64,000 bases of DNA, taken from contig CP075365.1 in the NCBI GenBank assembly GCA_019454125.1, positions 1,110,218 to 1,174,217 of the forward strand. The letters are read 5' to 3'. Within the stretch, counting starts at the first letter, position 1, and every line of letters begins with the position of its first letter. Below, one piece after another: positions 57,071-64,000 of this stretch. The position numbers were made by a program, and so were the translations under genes. Below the pieces are notes generated by a model, which saw only the letters and a program-made list of their open reading frames with translations, ran no database searches and was not told where the DNA came from. The stretch comes from Fimbriimonadaceae bacterium (lineage in GTDB: Bacteria > Armatimonadota > Fimbriimonadia > Fimbriimonadales > Fimbriimonadaceae).

Positions 57071-59482
57071 CTACGCCCAGCGCACGACCAGGTTGTCGTT
57101 CAGGCAAGCGGGCTTCTTCGACACCACCCGCACGGATGAGCCCGGCCCCGGCTCCACTGAATAGTCCGTCGACTCCGCGATTCCCGGTGCGGCAGCGAAG
57201 ACGATGACGTCTTCGGGCTGCGTCAGCCGGAACCGGAGCCCGTCGGGCAGCATCTCCATGACCTCGCAGGTGGCCCAGGCGATCTCTGCCTGTCCGGCCT
57301 TCACCATGAGCGGCACCATCACCGCTTCTTTCCCGCGGAGGTGCAGCTGGCGCCCCTCAAAGAGCGGCTGGCCGTCTTCGAAGAACCGCACGGGTTTGTC
57401 GACGTTGTCCAGGTTCATGATGTGGAGAAAGCGCTCATTGGTGCCTGGCAAGCGGCTGGTCGTTGCGAAGATGCCGTAGTCCCAGTAGTCGTTGGTGAGG
57501 CCGGCGCTGAGGCCGAGGCGGTCGAACACCTTCTGCCAGAATGCCACCTCGGTCCGGTACGAACCGGCGAAGAGCACGACCTTGCCTGCACCAAGCGGAA
57601 TCTCGGCCGCGCACGGGCGTTCGCCGTCCACGATGGTCATCAGCACCTCGCCTCGTTCTAGGACGAGCGGCTGGGCGAAGTGGGGCGGATACTCGGGGTG
57701 GCCCGACAGCGGCCCCACCGGTTGTACGGCGAGGTAGTAGTGCGGCCTCCAGCCCTTCATCACCTTTCCTGGTTTCACTCCGAGGGCGTCCGCGAGAGTG
57801 GTGCAGGGACGGGCCTCCAAGTCGAACTCTGGCACCTCGCCAAAGAGGAGGAGACGCCCGCCATCGCGTGCGAAGTCGACCAGCTTCTGTTGGAGCGCAC
57901 CGTCCATATAGGCGGCCGTGCCGACAACCAGCGCCTTTTTCGGGTCCGGCGCGTGCTTCTGCAAGTCGCGAGCGGTGAAGCGGAAGCCGTTGAAAAGCAG
58001 GGCCTTCACCACCGTGTCCCAGTGGGTGGCACTTCGATATTCCTCCAAGTTCTTCACTACCGCCTTCATCTTTTCGCTCTTCGGGTAGTGGTTTTCGGTC
58101 ATGAAGTAATCGGGGATGAATCCGTATTCGACGTCGTCGTGCTCCTCCTCGGTGGCCCCGAGCTTGTCCGCGAACGCCATCATCGCGCCGATGCCTCTTG
58201 ACATGCGGTCGAAGCCGATCCAAGGGCGCCCCTCCGGGTCGATCGGGGCAGCCGTGCCGTGGCGCTCCCCGGTGATGCCGATGCGGTCGTTGCCGTCGTT
58301 CTCCGGGCTGTTTAGCTTCCAATTCCAGCTTCCACAGAAGAGGTAGAAGTTGACGAGCCTCGTGTTCTGGGCAACCGACATCCGCAAGTGGAAGTCCACC
58401 GACGAGGGGTCGATCCGCACGTGGTAGGAACCGCCGAAGTCGCCCGAGCCCGCAGAGAACTCAAGGGCGGTGAGCGGCTGGTCCGGGCCGTTCACACAGT
58501 CGGTAAGCATATTGATGAGGTAGAGGTCCTGGACGTTTCCGACTCCAAGCTCGCTCAAGTAGTGGTCGGATCCGGCGAAGAAGCGGTCCCATCCCGGATA
58601 GCTCTCATAGAGCTGGCTGATGCCGATGGGGTAGGGGAGGGCGCGGCCCGCAGAGGTTCCATGGATGTTGACCGCGAAGAGGGTGTCGCCCATGCCGAAC
58701 TCCTCGGCGTACGCTTGGAGGTGGCGAAAATACCGGCCGGAGCGGTCGCGCATGAAGCGTCCAAGGTCGACCCGGAATTCTGCGGCAAAAGCTTCGCTTG
58801 GCGAGCGCAAGGCAGCCCGCGCGGTGGCAGTGCCGAGGTCGAGCGGATAGCGGGTCCTCAACGCCGCTTCGGAATAGCGCAGGCGGAGCCATTTGACGAA
58901 GTCTTCTAACACAAAGTCGGTCAGTTCCGGATGGTTGCCGACCCAGGCGAGCATTCCCACCTCGTTATCGAGCTGCACGCCGATCACGGGGCCGCCCTGG
59001 CTCTGGCGCCGTTTCGCCAGGACGGGGATGATCGCGGAATACCAATGGCGCGATTCCGACAGGAAAGCGGGCGCGAGGTAGTCGATCTGGCCACCGAGCG
59101 CGGGGTTGCCGTCCCAACCGAGGGGGACGATCTCGGGATGCACCCTCGCCACCCAGTGCGGGATCCCCTCGTTTTTCATCTCCGCCATCACGAAGGGGCC
59201 CGGCCTCGCAAGAAAGTACATGTCGTTCTTCGCGACGAGATCGATAAATCCTTCGACGTCGTACTCCGGACGCGCCTGGCCGCTCAGGTCGAAGTGTCCC
59301 TGCTGCTGTTCATGCACCAGCCACGGGATGTACGAAGCAACCATGTTTGCGCCGGTCGACTTGAGCTTATCGATGCGGTCTTGCCAGTCGGAACGGTGGA
59401 GGCGGTAGTAATGGATCTCGCCTCCGATGAGGAGCTTTGGCTTGCCGTCGATGAGGATCTGCCGGCGCTTGATTTCGACCAT
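57071..59482 (-). CDS. GH35 family beta-galactosidase-like glycoside hydrolase
   Basis: 803 residues. The N-terminal (beta/alpha)8 domain has the GH35 opening LLIGGEIHYYRLHRSDWQDR and YIPWLVHEQQQGHFDLSG, the acid/base Glu174 in QLDNEVG and the nucleophile Glu341 in TALEFSAG. The second half (about 470-800) holds a glutamine-amidotransferase-like segment and beta domains. There is no signal peptide. It hydrolyses terminal beta-galactosides, perhaps plant or exopolysaccharide side chains. TAACAT 8 bases before the ATG suggests a leaderless transcript. Its 3' end has served as template for the three tandem repeats just downstream. Confidence 0.9.
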   Translation of the reverse strand: MVEIKRRQILIDGKPKLLIGGEIHYYRLHRSDWQDRIDKLKSTGANMVASYIPWLVHEQQQGHFDLSGQARPEYDVEGFIDLVAKNDMYFLARPGPFVMAEMKNEGIPHWVARVHPEIVPLGWDGNPALGGQIDYLAPAFLSESRHWYSAIIPVLAKRRQSQGGPVIGVQLDNEVGMLAWVGNHPELTDFVLEDFVKWLRLRYSEAALRTRYPLDLGTATARAALRSPSEAFAAEFRVDLGRFMRDRSGRYFRHLQAYAEEFGMGDTLFAVNIHGTSAGRALPYPIGISQLYESYPGWDRFFAGSDHYLSELGVGNVQDLYLINMLTDCVNGPDQPLTALEFSAGSGDFGGSYHVRIDPSSVDFHLRMSVAQNTRLVNFYLFCGSWNWKLNSPENDGNDRIGITGERHGTAAPIDPEGRPWIGFDRMSRGIGAMMAFADKLGATEEEHDDVEYGFIPDYFMTENHYPKSEKMKAVVKNLEEYRSATHWDTVVKALLFNGFRFTARDLQKHAPDPKKALVVGTAAYMDGALQQKLVDFARDGGRLLLFGEVPEFDLEARPCTTLADALGVKPGKVMKGWRPHYYLAVQPVGPLSGHPEYPPHFAQPLVLERGEVLMTIVDGERPCAAEIPLGAGKVVLFAGSYRTEVAFWQKVFDRLGLSAGLTNDYWDYGIFATTSRLPGTNERFLHIMNLDNVDKPVRFFEDGQPLFEGRQLHLRGKEAVMVPLMVKAGQAEIAWATCEVMEMLPDGLRFRLTQPEDVIVFAAAPGIAESTDYSVEPGPGSSVRVVSKKPACLNDNLVVRWA

Positions 59483-59490
59483 GCCGTCCT

Positions 59491-59496
59491 ATGTTA
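59491..59496 (-). promoter_or_regulatory. candidate -10 element of a leaderless GH35 transcript
   Basis: TAACAT on the minus strand, 8 bases before the ATG at 59482. Confidence 0.35.
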
Positions 59497-59555
59497 CATC
59501 GGGGTGCCCGAACCAATGTGTCTGGCAGCCACGCCCCGAACCGCGCCCGTAAGGC

Positions 59556-59561
59556 TATAAT
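59556..59561 (+). promoter_or_regulatory. perfect TATAAT upstream of the small ORF and rsgA
   Basis: Consensus -10 hexamer with no clear -35. A transcript from here would include the small ORF at 59608 and reach rsgA with a leader of about 140 bases. Confidence 0.45.
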
Positions 59562-59607
59562 GTCAGGCAACGCCGGGGTGACCTGGCGACCACCAGGAGG
59601 TATGCAA

Positions 59608-59658
59608 ATGAAGCGATCTGTCACCACCAACGCATATGGCTCCTCTACCTGCGCCTGA
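59608..59658 (+). CDS. 16-codon small ORF (possible leader peptide) before rsgA
   Basis: MKRSVTTNAYGSSTCA. The ATG has a perfect AGGAGG exactly 7 bases upstream, far stronger than any ribosome site at rsgA, and follows a consensus TATAAT by 47 bases. A short stem (CCTGG/CCAGG around 59583-59598) touches the Shine-Dalgarno sequence. It could be a translated leader affecting rsgA, or a small protein; the peptide has no recognised features. Confidence 0.45.
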   Translation: MKRSVTTNAYGSSTCA

Positions 59659-59707
59659 AGCAATTTAGGTCGCCAGTTCTGGAGCCGATCAAGTCCTCGG
59701 CACGCTC

Positions 59708-60805
59708 GTGCCTCGACCCCGGAACTACCAGAACTTGAGAAAGGACATATCCCAGCAGTTGGCGGCAAGGCTCGCCCATCTTGAATCCGACCAAATCGAC
59801 CTTCTCGTCGCCCGTGCTCGTCAGCTTCGAGCTCGGTCCAAGGGCAAGGGGCCTGATACGCCCGTGTCCATCGACACCTGGGTCGAGCGCGTCCTGCGCA
59901 AAGACCAACGCGAGTTTGCCGCCTCGGAGGCCCTTCTCAGTGGCACCGTCGTGGCCGTGACCACCAATACGTGCGCCGTCGAGACCGAGCCTGGCACCAC
60001 GGCCTTCACCGCCCGGCTCTTGAGTCAATCCGCTGTGGTCGGCGACCGCGTCACGGTAGGCCAGGGCCCGACCGGCGATTGGGGCGTCGTCGAGGTCGCC
60101 CCTCGCCGCACCAAGCTGTCCCGCCCCGATGTGCAAGAAGCCGGGCGCGAGCGGGCCATCGTGGCCAACGTCGATATCATCGTCATCGTGGTCTCGGTCG
60201 TCTCGCCACCTTTACACCCGCGACTGATCGACCGGTACTTGATCGCCATCCAACAAGGCGGGGCCGAGCCGCTTGTTTGCGTCAACAAGATCGACCTGCT
60301 CGAAGACCCCGACGAGTTGCTTGCACTGGAACCCTATATCCGGCTCGGGATTCGGGTAGTGCAATGCTCTGCCCGTGAGGGAGTTGGGTCGAGCGATCTT
60401 CGCACGGCTCTTCGAGGCAAGGCGTGCGCGTTCGTCGGCCATAGCGGCGTTGGCAAGTCCTCGCTCGTGAACGCGCTCAAGCCCGAAGCGGCGCTGGCGA
60501 CCGGCGCGGTGAGCGAGGGCTACGGACGAGGCACGCATACTACGACCGCCTCGTCGCTCCACCACCTGGCCGACGGTACGGTGCTGATCGACACCCCCGG
60601 CGTGCGCAGCTTCGGCCTGAGCGATCTTAGCAAGGCCGAGGTGGCGGGCTACTTCCCCGAGTTCGCTGGGCTGAAGTGCCGATTTCGCAACTGCCGTCAC
60701 CTGAGCGAGCCCGACTGCGCCGTCCTGGCCGCAGTGGAGTCCGGCCAATTCGACCCCGCCCGCTTCGCCTCCTACCGCCGGCTTATGGAGGAGGCGTCCG
60801 ACTGA
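59708..60805 (+). CDS. rsgA: ribosome small subunit-dependent GTPase A
   Basis: 365 residues. A late 30S assembly factor with a circularly permuted GTPase: an OB domain (about 78-135), then G4 NKID (193-196), the P-loop GHSGVGKS (244-251) and G3 DTPG (295-298), and a C-terminal zinc finger (Cys324, Cys329, His331, Cys337). About 70 residues precede the OB domain, a longer N-terminus than usual, rich in Arg/Lys/Leu. The GTG start has no ribosome binding site; no other start codon lies upstream in frame before a stop, so translation may depend on the small ORF ahead of it. Confidence 0.95.
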   Translation: MPRPRNYQNLRKDISQQLAARLAHLESDQIDLLVARARQLRARSKGKGPDTPVSIDTWVERVLRKDQREFAASEALLSGTVVAVTTNTCAVETEPGTTAFTARLLSQSAVVGDRVTVGQGPTGDWGVVEVAPRRTKLSRPDVQEAGRERAIVANVDIIVIVVSVVSPPLHPRLIDRYLIAIQQGGAEPLVCVNKIDLLEDPDELLALEPYIRLGIRVVQCSAREGVGSSDLRTALRGKACAFVGHSGVGKSSLVNALKPEAALATGAVSEGYGRGTHTTTASSLHHLADGTVLIDTPGVRSFGLSDLSKAEVAGYFPEFAGLKCRFRNCRHLSEPDCAVLAAVESGQFDPARFASYRRLMEEASD

Positions 60806-60987
60806 GCCCTGCCCGCCGGCTTAGGTTCCCAGGTGTACCGGGAGGTACCTCTTCTCCAAGCCGGTGGGGCGAGATCACGACCGTCCTTCGGTCTTCCTCT
60901 CTGATTCAGACTTGGTGACTACCTTTTGTTCTAACCCGTCCTTCTTGAGGCGAGCAATCACATCCCGGTAGGTCAAGGCCTACCAAC
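60806..60987. other. intergenic region with hairpins
   Basis: About 180 bases between the convergent rsgA and dihydrolipoyl dehydrogenase genes. A long stem 60816-60822 with 60858-60864 encloses a smaller hairpin near 60830-60849, then a weak GACCG/CGGTC hairpin (60879-60893) with a pyrimidine tail, and GGTAGG/CCTACC next to the lpd stop. No gene is seen. Confidence 0.5.
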
Positions 60988-62406
60988 CTACATCTTATGG
61001 ATCGCGACCCCGTGCGTGTCTTCGTAGGCTTCCAGGAACGCTTCGGTCATGGTGGGGTGGGCGTGGATGGTGTCGACCATCGCGTCCACGGTCGCTTCGA
61101 GCTTGATCGCGGTGACCGCTTGGGCGATGAGGTCGGTCGCGTGGGCGCCGATCACGTGCACGCCGAGCACTTCGCCGTACTTGTGCTCGGCGACGACTTT
61201 GACGAACCCTTCTTGCTCGCCGGCGGCCATCGCCTTGCCGAGGGGGCGGAAAGCGAACTTGCCGACCATCACGTCGTAGCCCTGCTCCTTCGCCTCGCCT
61301 TCGGTGAGCCCGACGCTCGCCACCTCGGGATTGGTGTAGATGCAGTTCGGGATGGCGCGGCGGTCGGCCCTCCGGCTGGGCCCGCGCACACAGTTCTCGG
61401 CTGCCACCTGGCCCTCGTAGCTCGCCGTATGGGCGAGCTGGACCCGTCCGGTGACGTCACCGATCGCGTAGATGTTCGGCACGCTGGTCTGCATGAAGTC
61501 GTTCACCTCGATGCCGCCGCGGTGTAGCTTGACGCCGGCCTGTTCGAGTCCCATCTCGTCTGTGAAGGCGCGGCGGCCGACCGCGACCAGCACGACGTCG
61601 ACCTCGACCTGTTGCTGTTCGCCGGCGGACGTTTTGACGTGGACCTTCCAGCCTTCGCCGGCACGCTCGAGTCTCTCGACGGCGGTGCTCGTCATGAGCT
61701 TGATGCCCTGGCGACTAAGCTGCTTGCCGAGCTCGGTGCCGAGATCCTCGTCCATCATCGGCAGCACGCGCGGCATCATTTCGACCACGGTCACCTCGCT
61801 TCCCAGGCCATTGAACACAAAACCGAACTCGACGCCGATGACGCCGCCGCCGATGATCAGGATGCGTTTGGGCAAGAACGGCGCGGTGACGGCGTCGTCG
61901 CTGGTCCAGATGTTCTGGTCGCGGCCGCCTTCAAGGCCGGGGATGGGCGGGACGATGATCTTGGAGCCCATCGCCAGAATGATGTTCTTCGCCTTGATCG
62001 ATTGGCTCTTGCCGTCCTTTTCGACCGTCACCGTGTTCGGGCCGGTGAGGCGGGCATAGCCTTCCATCGATTCGACGCCCTTCTTTTTGAACAGCATGCC
62101 CACGCCGCCGCGCAGGGTCTTGACGATCTTATCGCGACGGTCCGACATCTTTTTGAAGTCAAAGCCGATGTCGCCCTTGATCTCGACGCCGAAATCGGCA
62201 GCGTGCTTGACCGCGTGCAACCTCTCGACGCTCGCGATCATTGCCTTGCTCGGAATACAGCCCCAGTTGAGGCAGGTGCCGCCGTGGAACTCCTTCTCCA
62301 CGCAGACCACCTTCGCTCCGAGGAGGGCGGCACGGATGGCGGCCACGTAGCCGCCCGGGCCAGCTCCGATCACAACGAGGTCGGTATCAAACTGCTCTTG
62401 GGCCAT
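60988..62406 (-). CDS. lpdA: dihydrolipoyl dehydrogenase
   Basis: 472 residues from the ATG at 62406. The E3 flavoprotein of 2-oxoacid dehydrogenase and glycine cleavage complexes, reoxidising dihydrolipoamide with NAD. Landmarks: FAD-binding LVVIGAGPGGYVAAIRAA, the redox disulfide GGTCLNWGCIPSK (Cys45, Cys50), NAD-binding ILIIGGGVIGVEFG, YAIGDVTG and the C-terminal HAHPTMTEAF with the active-site His and Glu. An ATG at 62514 would add 36 residues (MTEAIAGSPTVLPKS onward), similar in size to a short tether; the choice is open. No E1/E2 gene is adjacent. Confidence 0.95.
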   Translation of the reverse strand: MAQEQFDTDLVVIGAGPGGYVAAIRAALLGAKVVCVEKEFHGGTCLNWGCIPSKAMIASVERLHAVKHAADFGVEIKGDIGFDFKKMSDRRDKIVKTLRGGVGMLFKKKGVESMEGYARLTGPNTVTVEKDGKSQSIKAKNIILAMGSKIIVPPIPGLEGGRDQNIWTSDDAVTAPFLPKRILIIGGGVIGVEFGFVFNGLGSEVTVVEMMPRVLPMMDEDLGTELGKQLSRQGIKLMTSTAVERLERAGEGWKVHVKTSAGEQQQVEVDVVLVAVGRRAFTDEMGLEQAGVKLHRGGIEVNDFMQTSVPNIYAIGDVTGRVQLAHTASYEGQVAAENCVRGPSRRADRRAIPNCIYTNPEVASVGLTEGEAKEQGYDVMVGKFAFRPLGKAMAAGEQEGFVKVVAEHKYGEVLGVHVIGAHATDLIAQAVTAIKLEATVDAMVDTIHAHPTMTEAFLEAYEDTHGVAIHKM

Positions 62407-62635
62407 GGGTTCCGTCTGTTCCTTCGTGCCGGGGATGTCGGCGATCTGCCGGATGAGGCTCTCGACGCCGGACTTTGGCAACACGGTGGGGCTTCCGGCA
62501 ATCGCCTCGGTCATGTTCCCCCGCGCCCCGGCCGTCCCTGCGTCTTGCGGCACTTCGAAAGTGTACCGAGCGCGTTGGGCTGGGAGTAGTTCGGGACGGG
62601 AACAAAGCCTGGGGCTCCGGGTCTTGACCCATCGC

Positions 62636-64000
62636 TTAACCGATAATGATCTCGATGTTTCCGGGTACCTCGAGAGTCTCACCCTTGGAGAGCTCTTTGC
62701 CGTTGACAACTATCGAGGACCTTCGCTTCTTCGGGACGTACTTCACTTTGAACGTGCTCTTCTCGCTGCCGAGGGCTTGGAAACTTAGACGCCCTTTGCT
62801 AGATTCCCTGCGAGCAAGCGGATACTCCGAAAAGAGCCATCCAAGGTCGTCCAGAAGAGGATGATACGCGAGTTTACAGAATAGGAAGGGCATGCCCGCT
62901 CCATAGACTTCTTGTCCGACAGACCCCGCCGGGCGGCCATCGGCATAAAGGTCTTCCAATGGGATCGAAAGATACCGCATGATTTTTCCGTTACGGATCT
63001 CCGTCGCGAGCGCTTCCTTCTGAAGTTCATCGGGGAAGAACGAACGTCCGCGCGTCAGGCCATACTTGAAGAACTCGGCTGCTAGGTGGCGTGTGCTATC
63101 GCTCAAGGCTTCTGCCGATTCTTGGAGCATTTCTGCGAGCGCCTCGGTTGTTTCCGCGCACTCGTACGCGGCCATGTACGTGGCGTCTGAGAGGCAATGG
63201 ACTCCCAAGAATGTTTCGTAAGACTTTGCCGCTTTGAGATCGGAGCTCCAAATAACGGTGTTATGGAGGATGTTCGCGAAGAACCCATCCAAGACCTTAA
63301 GGAAATGCTGATCTTTGGTGTGGCGCCAGAGTTTCGCGCAAGCTACACAGCCTAAACTGGATAGGTTGGCCTGGTAGAGCAACTGGAATCGATACTGAAG
63401 AACCTTGTCTAAAGCCTTCCTGGCCTCCTCCAAATACCGGTCTTCACTGGTGAGTTCGTACGCTTGCACCATGACATAGGCATAGATGCCGCCTACGTCC
63501 GTCTGGCCAGGTTCGCCTTCCTTGCGGTTGTGATCGGTAACCTCGAGCGTCTTGAGGTTGTACTTCACGGGCCACTCGTACTTGAATTTGTGGGCCGCAG
63601 TTATCCCGAACTCGAGTCCTTGAAGGAACAAGGTTTTAGCCCATTCAACTCCGTCCAGCGCCATCCTTCCAAGGGACGAAAGGGGATGGTAAAGGTACCA
63701 AGCATCGACTTCGTCGCGGTCTTTGTCCTTGCCGACGTTCGGCAAGTATCGTCTAACCGTTCTCAGTTCATTATCGAAGAAGAGTCCGACGCCTTCTTGC
63801 AGAGCTTCATTGAGCTTGACAGGCTCGCCTCGCCAGCGACCGTAGTCATGAAGGGACCGGATTATGGCCAGCTGACTCATGCTGTCCGGATACTCGCTAT
63901 CTACGTACGGTCTTAGGAAGAGCTTGCCAAAATCGCGGCGCTTGACCTCTTCTGTATCTTCCAATGCCTTAAGAGTGTTCTGAGCCCTCTTCGGCCACTC
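62636..64000 (-). CDS. hypothetical protein, helical-toroid-like (5' end outside window)
   Basis: At least 454 residues, open through the window edge, so the true start is upstream of 64000. The sequence is mostly helical with many W, Y, H and L residues at regular spacing (SLHDYGRWRGEPVKLNEAL, DRYLEEARKALDKVLQYRF, YMAAYECAETTEALAEML), like an (alpha/alpha)6 or six-hairpin-glycosidase toroid, and the last 60 residues form a small beta domain ending VPGNIEIIIG. It is not recognised as a known family. No signal peptide is in the visible part. Base composition is lower in G+C than in lpdA. Role could be in glycan processing, but that is only fold analogy. Confidence 0.65.
   Translation of the reverse strand, partial: EWPKRAQNTLKALEDTEEVKRRDFGKLFLRPYVDSEYPDSMSQLAIIRSLHDYGRWRGEPVKLNEALQEGVGLFFDNELRTVRRYLPNVGKDKDRDEVDAWYLYHPLSSLGRMALDGVEWAKTLFLQGLEFGITAAHKFKYEWPVKYNLKTLEVTDHNRKEGEPGQTDVGGIYAYVMVQAYELTSEDRYLEEARKALDKVLQYRFQLLYQANLSSLGCVACAKLWRHTKDQHFLKVLDGFFANILHNTVIWSSDLKAAKSYETFLGVHCLSDATYMAAYECAETTEALAEMLQESAEALSDSTRHLAAEFFKYGLTRGRSFFPDELQKEALATEIRNGKIMRYLSIPLEDLYADGRPAGSVGQEVYGAGMPFLFCKLAYHPLLDDLGWLFSEYPLARRESSKGRLSFQALGSEKSTFKVKYVPKKRRSSIVVNGKELSKGETLEVPGNIEIIIG

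Noticed and set aside
1-64000. Mobile elements, prophage or defence islands
   Set aside because: No transposase, integrase, phage, toxin-antitoxin, restriction or CRISPR gene was recognised anywhere in the window; the only repeats are the gene-tail units at 56608-57067.

Overview
The window is a dense, GC-rich (about 62 percent by eye) bacterial chromosome segment with about 66 protein genes, one tRNA, no rRNA, no CRISPR array and no recognisable insertion sequence. The organism looks like a diderm of the Armatimonadota/Fimbriimonadia type. This is an inference from the prepilin at 39162 (class III leader running into a FPVFAQAK stretch), a PEP-CTERM protein at 55932, a YjbH-like beta-barrel protein, many secreted alpha/beta-hydrolase peptidases, and frequent -10-like elements 4 to 14 bases before start codons. 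No marker gene in the window fixes the phylum.

Layout. 1-5947: start of topA; then a tightly coupled operon of a transglutaminase, a membrane PIN-TRAM protein carrying a parvulin-like domain, IspDF and long-form HPF, facing comF. 6060-14541: a lone LuxR-type regulator, a long structured intergenic region, an M20 peptidase, a PepSY protein, pyrophosphatase, a hydrolase that has lost its nucleophile, and a divergent ECF sigma/anti-sigma pair beside a large esterase. 14582-19310: an epimerase-fold protein, a GAF histidine kinase, a coupled FHA-PP2C pair and a frameshifted VOC gene. 19332-26469: glycine-rich RRM protein, Dps, M14 carboxypeptidase, two exported cyclophilins and a subtilisin. 26642-30723: operon of dCMP deaminase, WecA/TagO-type transferase, WecB epimerase, UppP and Pth (polyprenyl-linked envelope glycan start plus housekeeping). 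30720-38865: a small operon of two paralogous 73-residue proteins with a MarR regulator, an S9 peptidase, GNAT, adenosine deaminase, and RimK fused to an RCK_C domain next to its RimB-type protease partner.

38866-50266: a structured non-coding stretch, prepilin and lipoprotein pair, gatB with a TPR protein, DivIVA, DUF167, DUF1289, copZA with candidate operators, tRNA-Asn and prolyl oligopeptidase. 49922-54827: the minus-strand chain nrnA-truB-DUF2752-tfoX, a rhodanese and UDP-glucose dehydrogenase. 55170-64000: a membrane-anchored hypothetical with a suspect 5' end, the PEP-CTERM protein, a three-unit tandem repeat that copies the 3' end of the adjacent GH35 galactosidase, rsgA with a small upstream ORF, dihydrolipoyl dehydrogenase and a truncated hypothetical.

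The observations most worth following are the parvulin insertion in the PIN-TRAM protein, the paralogous 73-residue proteins, the gene-tail tandem repeat, two structured RNA candidates ending in terminators, the RimK-RCK_C fusion, the repeated DPN[KR]T motifs in the FHA protein, and the leaderless-promoter pattern.
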